Source: Patescibacteria group bacterium (GTDB lineage: Bacteria; Patescibacteriota; Minisyncoccia; Phycocordibacterales; UBA5272). Taken from it: a stretch of 16,923 nt of DNA. The DNA is taken from the NCBI GenBank assembly GCA_030916975.1, contig JAUPVO010000013.1, positions 1-16,923 on the forward strand, in the 5' to 3' direction. Numbering within the stretch: the stretch's first letter is position 1; each line of letters begins with the position of its first letter. Under the pieces are notes generated by a model. It had not been told where the DNA came from and did not search any database. It saw nothing but the letters and a program-made list of their open reading frames with translations. The translations under genes and the position numbers were made by a program. This document shows positions 5,410-11,731 of this stretch, one piece after another.

Positions 5410-6297
5410 ATGAATACTAATATCAAAAAAATAAATAGAGTTTATAGTCCAACTACTCCTCACTTTGTAGGAGATGGTTTTAGGGTTCATAACTTCATAC
5501 CAGCCGAGGTTAGTATGGAAGATATGGATCCTTTTGTGATGCTTGATTACAATTCCAAATACTATTTTACACCTTCTGAACGTCCTAGAGGAGTAGGTTC
5601 ACATCCACACAGAGGGTTTGAAACTGTAACGATTGCCTATAAAGGTAAAGTTGAACATGCTGACAGTAGTGGCGGTGGCGGTGTTATAGGGGAGGGAGAT
5701 GTTCAGTGGATGACAGCTGCTAGTGGTGTTATGCACAAAGAGTATCATCAAAAGGACTGGAGCCTTGAGGGTGGTGATTTTCATATGGTTCAGCTCTGGG
5801 TTAATCTTCCAGCCAAATACAAGATGTCCTCTCCTAAATACCAAGCAATAGCTAATGAAAATATTAATAAATTCATCTTAAAAAACGAAACTGGGTCTCA
5901 GGTTGGACATGTAGAAGTTATAGCGGGCGAGTATCAAGGAGTTAAGGGAAGCGCTACAACTTTTTCTCCTATTAATCTTTTCAATTTAGAATTAAAAGCT
6001 AACAATAAAAATTCTTTCGCTTTCCCTGCAGAGTATGCTACAGCTCTAGTGGTGATAGAAGGTCAAATCAAAGTTAATGATGAAGAAGTTAAAGTTGATC
6101 ATTTTGTACATTTTCAAAAGGAAGGAGAAGTTATAACTATAGAAGCTTTAGAAGACTCTGTTGTGCTTGTTATGAGCGGTGAGCCGCTTAATGAACCAAT
6201 AGCCGCTTATGGGCCATTTGTGATGAATACTGAAGAAGAAATCAAAGATGCGCTAGAGGACTTATATAGTGGCAGATTTGGAAACATAAAAGAGTAA
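5410..6297 (+). CDS. Pirin family protein
   Basis: This is a bicupin, Fe-binding protein of the pirin family. Family members act as quercetin 2,3-dioxygenases or as redox-sensing regulators, and the role here is not determined. The N-terminal cupin keeps all four metal ligands: HPHRGFET gives His65 and His67, and GVMHKE gives His109 and Glu111. The full 295-aa length covers both the N-terminal pirin domain (about 20-130) and the C-terminal domain (about 185-290), which ends in the usual AYGPFVMNTEEEI motif. Start ATG 5410 agrees with family N-termini. There is no SD. The ABC permease follows 18 nt downstream, probably on the same transcript, so a link between pirin and that transporter is possible but unproven. 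Confidence 0.93.
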   Translation: MNTNIKKINRVYSPTTPHFVGDGFRVHNFIPAEVSMEDMDPFVMLDYNSKYYFTPSERPRGVGSHPHRGFETVTIAYKGKVEHADSSGGGGVIGEGDVQWMTAASGVMHKEYHQKDWSLEGGDFHMVQLWVNLPAKYKMSSPKYQAIANENINKFILKNETGSQVGHVEVIAGEYQGVKGSATTFSPINLFNLELKANNKNSFAFPAEYATALVVIEGQIKVNDEEVKVDHFVHFQKEGEVITIEALEDSVVLVMSGEPLNEPIAAYGPFVMNTEEEIKDALEDLYSGRFGNIKE

Positions 6298-6315
6298 TAA
6301 TCAAATAACTTTTTT

Positions 6316-7155
6316 ATGAAAAATAAAACTAAAGATAGAAAGTATTTCTATAAAAATAAAGCTGGTAAATTATCGCATACAGTTAATAGAAATACTATTT
6401 TTATTACGCTTCTATTTGTGCCTGTAGTTTTGATAATATCTTTGATTTATATCTACTACAAAGATAATGATTTTTTTGATATAAAAAGCTTTATTAATTC
6501 TATTAATTTCCTTATTTTGTTAAAAGCTTCTTTTTTAACTTTTTCTAGAATAATTATTGCTTATGTACTAAGCCTTATTACGGCCTTGGCATTAGCTTTA
6601 ATCGTAACTAGCAATAAAACAGTAGAGAGGTTTTTGCTTCCAGTTTTTGACGTTATCGAATCTGTACCAATCTTGGCATTTTTCCCGCTTATAATTGGTA
6701 CTTTTTTATATGTTAATTTTCTTGAGGGTGCGGCTATATTTATTATTTATATAACAATGGTTTGGACCTTAGTCTTTACTATGGTTGGTGGTATCAAGTT
6801 AATACCAAAAGATATAAAATACGCAGCCCAAATATACAAAATAAAAAGTTTTGATTATGTTAGACACGTTCTAATTCCTGCCATAACACCAGAGATAGTA
6901 ACTGGGTCCATACTTTCTTTTGCTACGGCTTGGGATATTATTATGGTAGCTGAAGTTTTACATGTATACATACCCAATTCAGACAAAAGTATAGACCTGC
7001 TGGGACTTGGAAGTATATTGGTGAATTCTTCTAATGAAGGAAATCATTATATGTTCCTGGCGAGCACTATATGTATGATTTTTATAATAACAGTAGTTAA
7101 TATTTTTGTATGGCAAAAACTTTTGAATTATTCAGAAAAGTTTAGATTTGATTAA
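6316..7155 (+). CDS. ABC transporter permease (NitT/TauT type)
   Basis: This is the membrane subunit of a binding-protein-dependent ABC importer. It has 279 aa and about six hydrophobic segments, with the first near residues 28-47 after a basic, Lys-rich cytoplasmic N-terminus. ESVPILAFFPL (115-125) matches the stretch typical of SsuC/TauC-like permeases. The cytoplasmic coupling (EAA) loop lies at about 169-192 as YAAQIYKIKSFDYVRHVLIP, but the usual glycine in its centre is replaced. The nitrate/sulfonate/taurine class fits best. The real substrate is open, since no substrate-binding protein is encoded nearby. It sits 18 nt after pirin and 12 nt before the ATPase, without SDs, which indicates a three-gene operon. 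Confidence 0.88.
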   Translation: MKNKTKDRKYFYKNKAGKLSHTVNRNTIFITLLFVPVVLIISLIYIYYKDNDFFDIKSFINSINFLILLKASFLTFSRIIIAYVLSLITALALALIVTSNKTVERFLLPVFDVIESVPILAFFPLIIGTFLYVNFLEGAAIFIIYITMVWTLVFTMVGGIKLIPKDIKYAAQIYKIKSFDYVRHVLIPAITPEIVTGSILSFATAWDIIMVAEVLHVYIPNSDKSIDLLGLGSILVNSSNEGNHYMFLASTICMIFIITVVNIFVWQKLLNYSEKFRFD

Positions 7156-7167
7156 AATAAAAATAAT

Positions 7168-7890
7168 ATGATAAAAATTGAAAACATAACAAAAAAATAC
7201 GAATTAAATGGTCCTACTGTTTTGGATAATATAACTCTTGATATAATCCCCGAATCTATTAATATTCTTATAGGCTCATCTGGTTGTGGCAAGACAACTA
7301 TCTTAAAAATACTCAGTGGACTAGAAGGCTATAACGAAGGAACTCTTGTTGTTGATGGGGGAGTTGGATTTGTATTTCAAAATGGTGCTATTCTGCCTTG
7401 GCTAAGCGTCTATGACAATGTGAAGCTAGCTTTATTGCATAGCAAAGATACAGAAGAGGCTAAGAATAAAAAAATAATGAAAGCCCTAGAAGAAGCTAGT
7501 ATCGAGAAGTTCAAAGATAATTTACCGAGAGACCTTTCTGGCGGCCAGAGGCAAAGAGTGGGCATAGCTAGAGCTCTGGTTATTAATAGTGATATACTGC
7601 TACTAGATGAACCATTTGCAGCTTTGGATATAGCTACCACTTATCATTTGTATAATGACATTTTGAATATATGGCAAAATAATCTCGATAAAAGTGGTAA
7701 AAGGAAAACTATAATAATGATTTCTCATTCTATAGAAGAAGCCGTAACTTTGGGGCAAAAAATTTTCTTAATAGATAAAGGTACTCTCAGAAATACTTTT
7801 TCAAATACTATGTCGTATCCAAGGAATATAAAAGAGGAGAATTTTGTAGATTTGGTTGAGAGTATAAAACAAGAAATCTTAAAAATCTAA
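7168..7890 (+). CDS. ABC transporter ATP-binding protein (NitT/TauT type)
   Basis: This is the ATPase partner of the preceding permease. All ABC motifs are intact: Walker A GSSGCGKTT (36-44), Q-loop Gln71, signature LSGGQ (123-127), Walker B ILLLDEP (143-149), D-loop AALD (151-154) and switch His187. Gln71 is followed by AILPWLSVYDNV, the signature-like stretch of SsuB/TauB/NrtD ATPases, which supports the NitT/TauT class. At 240 aa it is a single domain of normal size. Start ATG 7168 has no SD. The gene ends at 7890, overlapping by 3 nt the stop of the convergent RNA methyltransferase gene, with no terminator between them. Confidence 0.93.
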   Translation: MIKIENITKKYELNGPTVLDNITLDIIPESINILIGSSGCGKTTILKILSGLEGYNEGTLVVDGGVGFVFQNGAILPWLSVYDNVKLALLHSKDTEEAKNKKIMKALEEASIEKFKDNLPRDLSGGQRQRVGIARALVINSDILLLDEPFAALDIATTYHLYNDILNIWQNNLDKSGKRKTIIMISHSIEEAVTLGQKIFLIDKGTLRNTFSNTMSYPRNIKEENFVDLVESIKQEILKI

Positions 7891-8392
7891 CTTTTATTTT
7901 GATTAAGAATATACAAAATAATACCAGCTGCGACACTCACATTAAAACTTTCCTTTTGGCCTTTCATGGGTATATGATAAACTCGCTCAGAAATATTTAA
8001 GATCTCCTTGGATACACCATCTACTTCAGAGCCTAAAAATAGTAAAAAGTTTTGCTCTTGGTTATTTTTTATAAATTCACCAATATTAACAATATCTTCT
8101 GATTGTTGATTAATCTCCAGACTTATTATCTTATAGTCTTTGTATTGTTCAAATAGGGAATTCGTATTCTCAAAAAACTCCCACTTAATTCTATCTTCTG
8201 CTCCGAGAGCAGTTTTAACAAAATCCTTTCTTTTATTATTATGTTTGTCTAAAGGTGTTGGAGTTATGCCTATAAGTCCAAAATCTTCAAATCCAAATCC
8301 TTCAGCAGTTCTAAATATACTACCAACATTGTATACACTTCTTATATCCAATAAACATATTATGATTTTTTTTGCTTTACTAGCTCTGTCAT
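7887..8392 (-). CDS. TrmH/SpoU family RNA 2'-O-methyltransferase, start frame-shifted
   Basis: This is a SAM-dependent ribose methyltransferase of the SpoU/TrmH (SPOUT) class. All three motifs are present: NVGSIFRTAEGFG (motif 1), FLLFLGSEVDGVS (motif 2) and IPMKGQKESFNVSVAAG (motif 3). The family's first strand needs the residues KIIICLLDIRSVYN, which lie upstream of the only in-frame start-like codon, TTG 8351. The natural ATG at 8392, 4 nt after the miaA stop, reads MTELVKQKK and then hits TAA. At the A8 tract (8373-8366) a -1 shift, or one extra A in the RNA, joins it to KIIICLL. The slip site reads xxA AAA AAA in the ATG frame. It could be programmed slippage, a real mutation or an assembly error. 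The target is probably a tRNA or rRNA position. It is co-transcribed with miaA. Confidence 0.8.
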
Positions 8393-8396
8393 ATTT

Positions 8397-9278
8397 TTAA
8401 TTTAAGACTTTTATAATTTTTAAATTCTGATAATCTTTATATCTTTTATTCCAAGTAATTTGTCTTTTGGCATATTGATATATTTTGGTTTTTAAAGTAT
8501 TTATCATTGTATCTTTGTCTATCTTTCCTAAAACATATTCTGTTACATATTTATATTCTAATCCCAAGGAAAGCAACCATTCTATTCTTTTCTCTTTATC
8601 TCCGGCATTTTCTATTAGGTTTCTTATTTCTTCAACCATGCCTTGATGCTCAAATCTTTTATCGAGCCTGACTTCAATTTTCTTCTTTAGTAAGTCTTTA
8701 TCTATATCAAGAAGATGTATAGTGGCATCATATCTGTAAGCTCTTTCTTTATATTCAAAATTTTCAAGCTCTATTTTTCTTATCAGTCTGGCTTTATTGT
8801 TTTTCTCGCTATTATTAAGAGAATTATAATATTGTGGGTTCTTTAGATAAAGAATTTCTTGAAGTTCTTTTAAAGTTTTATTAGTCAAATCTTTACGAAG
8901 AGAGTAGTTCGGGCCCGGATTATCTTCTATTCCAAGTAATACGGCTTCTATATACATGCCAGTTCCTCCACAGAGTATTGGTGTTTTGTTTTGATTGATA
9001 ATCTCTTCTATTTTTCTATCAGCATAGAACATGAAATCTGCCGTTGTGAATTTGTCTTCAGGATCCGTAATATCAAGTCCGTAGTGGATTATATTCTGCA
9101 TCTCACTCACAGTCACTTTACCTGAACCAACATCAAGGTCTTTGTAAACCTGTCTACTATCTGCCGATATTATCTCCCCATTAATCTCTTTGGCTAGGTT
9201 AATAGCATAGTCAGATTTACCTGAAGCAGTAGAACCCATGACTATTATTAGGTGTTTTTTTGAATTATTAGAATTCAT
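8397..9278 (-). CDS. miaA: tRNA dimethylallyltransferase MiaA
   Basis: MiaA transfers the dimethylallyl group from DMAPP to N6 of A37 in tRNAs reading UNN codons, the first step towards ms2i6A. The P-loop GSTASGKS is at residues 15-22, followed by SADSRQVY (38-45) with the catalytic Asp. The DITDP stretch lies near 69-73, CGGTGMY at 103-109, and the C-terminal tRNA-contact motif YAKRQITWNKR near 265-275. The length of 293 aa is slightly under the usual 300-315. The start ATG 9278 lies about 10 nt after a minus-strand TATAAT (9294-9289), so the mRNA is nearly leaderless. The spoU-family gene follows 4 nt after the stop, making a tRNA-modification operon. Confidence 0.96.
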   Translation of the reverse strand: MNSNNSKKHLIIVMGSTASGKSDYAINLAKEINGEIISADSRQVYKDLDVGSGKVTVSEMQNIIHYGLDITDPEDKFTTADFMFYADRKIEEIINQNKTPILCGGTGMYIEAVLLGIEDNPGPNYSLRKDLTNKTLKELQEILYLKNPQYYNSLNNSEKNNKARLIRKIELENFEYKERAYRYDATIHLLDIDKDLLKKKIEVRLDKRFEHQGMVEEIRNLIENAGDKEKRIEWLLSLGLEYKYVTEYVLGKIDKDTMINTLKTKIYQYAKRQITWNKRYKDYQNLKIIKVLN

Positions 9279-9288
9279 AATTTCAGTT

Positions 9289-9294
9289 ATTATA
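9289..9294 (-). promoter_or_regulatory. -10 box of the miaA-spoU operon
   Basis: A perfect TATAAT on the minus strand lies 10 nt before the miaA ATG. No good -35 is visible. Confidence 0.5.
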
Positions 9295-9399
9295 ATATAT
9301 TTTACAATTATAAAAAAATCGATAGTATATAGAGTCTGAAATAAAGATATAATAGAGTATTGTCTTTATAATTAAAGTATTTATTAAGCTAAAATTCCC

Positions 9400-9427
9400 T
9401 TGGTATATTCTTAATATATGTTATAAT
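9400..9427 (+). promoter_or_regulatory. Promoter of the small Cys/Thr-rich protein gene
   Basis: The -35 is TTGGTA (9400-9405), with a 16-nt spacer and TATAAT (9422-9427) preceded by TATGT. Predicted start is near 9434, leaving a leader of about 50 nt made almost only of A and T, without an SD. Confidence 0.55.
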
Positions 9428-9485
9428 TATACTATTATCAAAATAATTAATTTAAATAAAAATATTTAAAATAAACATAAAATAT

Positions 9486-9692
9486 ATGGATACTACAACA
9501 ACAAACAACGACGAAACAACAAAAACATGTAACTGCCCAGAAGGTCAGACATGCGAGAACTGCGCAAACAAAGCAACTTCAGAAGCTACAACAGAAACTA
9601 CTCCTGCAACTGAAGCTCCAGCAGAAACTGCTACTGAGACTGAAGCAGCTCCAGTAGAAGAAGGTGCTACTACAGAAGAAAGCAGTAACTAA
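9486..9692 (+). CDS. Small acidic Thr/Glu/Ala-rich protein with four-Cys cluster
   Basis: The 68-aa product has three parts. A Thr/Asn-rich start (residues 1-13) is followed by a compact cysteine cluster CNCPEGQTCENC (15-26; Cys15, 17, 23, 26), then a low-complexity acidic tail of Thr, Glu, Ala and Pro with GAT/TET repeats (30-68). The CxC-x5-CxxC spacing could bind one metal ion, as in metallothionein-like or zinc-knuckle peptides, but no family is recognised. No signal peptide or membrane segment is seen, and the tail should be disordered. The complete unit has its own promoter (9400-9427) and a strong terminator 32 nt after the stop, so it is probably well expressed. Codons are A/T-ending but enriched in GCA/ACT/GAA, as in highly expressed genes. 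Confidence 0.7.
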   Translation: MDTTTTNNDETTKTCNCPEGQTCENCANKATSEATTETTPATEAPAETATETEAAPVEEGATTEESSN

Positions 9693-9724
9693 TATTTTTA
9701 ATACTAAAAATATTAACAAAAAAT

Positions 9725-9746
9725 AAACGCCCGAAAGGGCGTTTTT
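9725..9746. terminator. Bidirectional rho-independent terminator
   Basis: AAACGCCC-GAAA-GGGCGTTT is a perfect 8-bp stem with a GNRA loop, flanked by T-runs on both strands. It ends the plus-strand gene at 9486-9692 and the minus-strand gene at 9762-10184. Confidence 0.92.
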
Positions 9747-9761
9747 AGTACTTTTTCATAA

Positions 9762-10184
9762 CTAAGATGGAAAACATAAGTCGTCAAAATAAGTTAAAGA
9801 AGGTGAGTGTCCGATATCTTCTAGCGCCTCTGGGTCCACTCCCCTATCGATTTCCGACTTCATAATTTTCACTTCTCTTTCTTCTGCTTGCCTTTTTATT
9901 TCTTGCGCAAGTATTTTTTTTCTTGGTAAAACATTTCGTCTTCGAAGGTTTTGTAGTTTTCTAAGACACTCGTTTCTTACTTGTTTGTATTTTTCTTCTC
10001 TTGCAAATACTTTATATCCAGAATCATTTACTCCTAAAAATACAAATTTTGGTTTGCGGCCAAAACTATCACGGAAGGCTTCAGAAAGGGCTTCAGAGGG
10101 TAGACAATCTTCACGCAGAAGTCTTTGTGCGGCAGCATTATAGATTTTCTCAATCACTTTGTCCGTTAACTGATTATTAGTCAT
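9762..10184 (-). CDS. Hypothetical protein, 140 aa, consensus promoter and SD
   Basis: Start chosen at ATG 10184 (MTNNQLTDKV), because TTTGGAG (GGAG 10194-10191) lies 6 nt upstream. A TTG 12 nt further up would overlap the SD. I do not recognise the family. Residues 5-45 form helices (KVIEKIYNAAAQRLLRED). Residues 48-70 are strand-like (PKFVFLGVND, GYKVFAREE). Residues 70-110 are a long basic helix rich in Arg/Lys (LRKLQNLRRRNVLPRKK), fitting nucleic-acid contact. The tail is acidic (PEALEDIG, YFDDLCF). There is no membrane segment. It is the only minus-strand gene here with a classical SD, and its promoter has perfect -35 and -10 hexamers inside a long palindrome (10216-10258), so controlled strong expression is likely. 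A DNA- or RNA-binding accessory protein is an inference only. Confidence 0.7.
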   Translation of the reverse strand: MTNNQLTDKVIEKIYNAAAQRLLREDCLPSEALSEAFRDSFGRKPKFVFLGVNDSGYKVFAREEKYKQVRNECLRKLQNLRRRNVLPRKKILAQEIKRQAEEREVKIMKSEIDRGVDPEALEDIGHSPSLTYFDDLCFPS

Positions 10185-10215
10185 GATTAACTCCAAATAA
10201 AGTTAAGCTTGATTA

Positions 10216-10263
10216 AAAATAAAGAACCTTGATATATTATATCAAGGTTCTTTATTTTGTCAA
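10216..10263 (-). promoter_or_regulatory. Consensus promoter embedded in a 43-bp perfect palindrome
   Basis: On the minus strand, TTGACA (10263-10258), a 16-nt spacer and TATAAT (10241-10236) form an ideal sigma-70-type promoter for the gene starting at 10184. Positions 10216-10236 and 10238-10258 are exact 21-nt inverted arms around one central base, so the palindrome spans from the -35 edge to about +13 and is centred on the -10. It could be a repressor operator. As RNA from upstream, it is also a hairpin followed by a T-run that would end the yqeY-like transcript (10334-10798). Confidence 0.75.
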
Positions 10264-10333
10264 GTATTTTATATATTTATGCTATAAAATAAAGCTTAAT
10301 CTAGGAGTAATACTCTTGGAATTGCTCTAGATG

Positions 10334-10798
10334 CTATTTTAAAAGTTCCTCGGCTACTTCTTTTATGTCTTTACCGTCAGCATTGGAGGAGAGAGCTTTT
10401 ATTATTTGTCCTATAGTTTGAGGTTTTTTATTTGGATCTATTTCACCAAGTTTAGCTATTTCCGCTTTGACAGCTTCTGTTAGTTGTTCACGAGTTAATT
10501 GAGCTGGTAGAAATGTTTCCAATACTGATAGCTCATACTTTTCTGTTTCAGCTAAATCTTCACGACCACCATTTACAAACTGTTCAATTGAATCTTTACG
10601 CTGTTTTACCAACTTCTTGATAACTTTAAGACACTCTTCATCGCTAAGAGGGTCTTGCGCTGTTTTGCCTGAAGCGATACGAGCTTCCGAAACCATTTCA
10701 TTAGTAAATGCGGCTGAGATAGAGCGTATAACCTGCAGTTTATCCATTTCTTTGGCTATCATAGCAGCTTTCATCGCAGCTTTTATTTGTTCTTGCAT
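10334..10798 (-). CDS. GatB/YqeY domain-containing protein
   Basis: This is a small cytosolic protein of the YqeY family, related to the C-terminal tRNA-binding domain of the GatB subunit of Asp/Glu-tRNA amidotransferase. Its own biochemical role is not established. Family-typical stretches are visible: an N-terminal helix (MQEQIKAAMKAAMIAKEMDKLQVIRSI region), then VIKKLVKQRKDSIEQFVNGGREDL (about residues 59-82), EKYELSVLETFLPAQLT and, at the C-terminus, IGQIIKALSSNADGKDIKEV. At 154 aa it is of normal length and complete. ATG 10798 has no SD. A minus-strand TATAAT lies at 10852-10847, giving a short AT-rich leader. It is a single gene, ended by the palindrome at 10216-10258. Confidence 0.92.
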   Translation of the reverse strand: MQEQIKAAMKAAMIAKEMDKLQVIRSISAAFTNEMVSEARIASGKTAQDPLSDEECLKVIKKLVKQRKDSIEQFVNGGREDLAETEKYELSVLETFLPAQLTREQLTEAVKAEIAKLGEIDPNKKPQTIGQIIKALSSNADGKDIKEVAEELLK

Positions 10799-10846
10799 AT
10801 ATTTTATTTAATATTTTTATTTTAAAATTATTATTTATATGACTAA

Positions 10847-10852
10847 ATTATA
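10847..10852 (-). promoter_or_regulatory. -10 box of the yqeY-like gene
   Basis: TATAAT on the minus strand is preceded by TGTGA and lies about 48 nt before the ATG at 10798. The leader between is almost entirely A/T. Confidence 0.45.
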
Positions 10853-10889
10853 TCACATTTAGCATTTAATTTCTTATTGAAGAGAATGT

Positions 10890-11639
10890 TTACAGTAACT
10901 TGATTAGTTTATTAAAATCTATATCATCTCCAGCCCAAACCTCATCAAATATTTTCTTATACTCTTCCAGGTGAGCGTTATCTTTGTTATCATATATACC
11001 TATTCTTTTTATGTTATTGTTAACATTTCTTGGTAGCATTTCTGCATCAGCCAGATTATCGCCTACGATTACAACCTTTCCGTCGACTTCTTCTTCAGAA
11101 AAGAAATTATATTTGTTAAAGGTATGAATTAAAGGTTTTTCATAACTAATCATAATATCATTTTCATTCCAGACTAAAATATTAGATATAATATGAATAT
11201 TATCTGTTCTAATATTTTCTTTTTCTAAAAGTAGTTCAATGGTTTCTCCGCCTAATCCAGAAGCTGATAATATTACGATTTTATTTTTATTATTGCTGGC
11301 TTCTCTGAAAAATTCTTTAACGCCTTTGCGGAGCTGTATTAGATCGGAACTGATTGCTGACTTCAAATGGCTTTTATTTAGTTTTTTCTCTATTAACAAG
11401 TCTAAATGTTTCTCCCACCATTCTTGCATTGCTTCAGTTTTTATTTCTTTGGATAAGCTGGGGTCTGTTTCAATCGGATGATACTTTTCTGACAAGAGAG
11501 TGGCTCTATCTACATAATCTTGATCTAAGTGATTTTCTTCTCTTAGAATAGATATTACAGACGGCACAAATTTACCCCTTATATGTTTAGAGGTTAGTGT
11601 TCCGTCAAAATCTAAAAGAAAAGTGGTTTTATTTTTCAT
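10890..11639 (-). CDS. UMPH-1-type pyrimidine 5'-nucleotidase (HAD superfamily)
   Basis: This is predicted to dephosphorylate pyrimidine nucleoside monophosphates such as UMP and CMP in the cytosol. The HAD motif I is DFDGT (residues 10-14; nucleophile Asp10, acid/base Asp12). Motif II is ILSAS with Ser125. Motif III is in KPLIHTFNKYNFF, very like the LIHTYNKN of human NT5C3. Motif IV is GDNLADAE (193-200). The cap region has LLSEKYHPIETDP and EAMQEWWEKHLDLL, which match the UMPH-1 pattern of eukaryotic cytosolic 5'-nucleotidase III. The family is best known from eukaryotes. At 249 aa it is somewhat shorter than NT5C3. A TGC-extended -10 (TAGAAT, 11651-11646) lies 6 nt before ATG 11639, so the mRNA is essentially leaderless. 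The gene diverges from gltX. Confidence 0.85.
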   Translation of the reverse strand: MKNKTTFLLDFDGTLTSKHIRGKFVPSVISILREENHLDQDYVDRATLLSEKYHPIETDPSLSKEIKTEAMQEWWEKHLDLLIEKKLNKSHLKSAISSDLIQLRKGVKEFFREASNNKNKIVILSASGLGGETIELLLEKENIRTDNIHIISNILVWNENDIMISYEKPLIHTFNKYNFFSEEEVDGKVVIVGDNLADAEMLPRNVNNNIKRIGIYDNKDNAHLEEYKKIFDEVWAGDDIDFNKLIKLL

Positions 11640-11645
11640 AGTGTA

Positions 11646-11693
11646 ATTCTAGCATATTTTGTCTGTCTTATCTTCCTGATTTCATGTTATAAT
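11646..11693. promoter_or_regulatory. Divergent promoters between the 5'-nucleotidase gene and gltX
   Basis: The minus-strand TGCTAGAAT (-10 at 11651-11646) serves the nucleotidase. The plus-strand TGTTATAAT (-10 at 11688-11693) serves gltX, with a 38-nt AT-only leader. Both rely on a TGn-extended -10 without a convincing -35. Confidence 0.5.
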
Positions 11694-11731
11694 AGTTAAT
11701 ATTTTGAATATTTAATAAACTTATTAATCAT

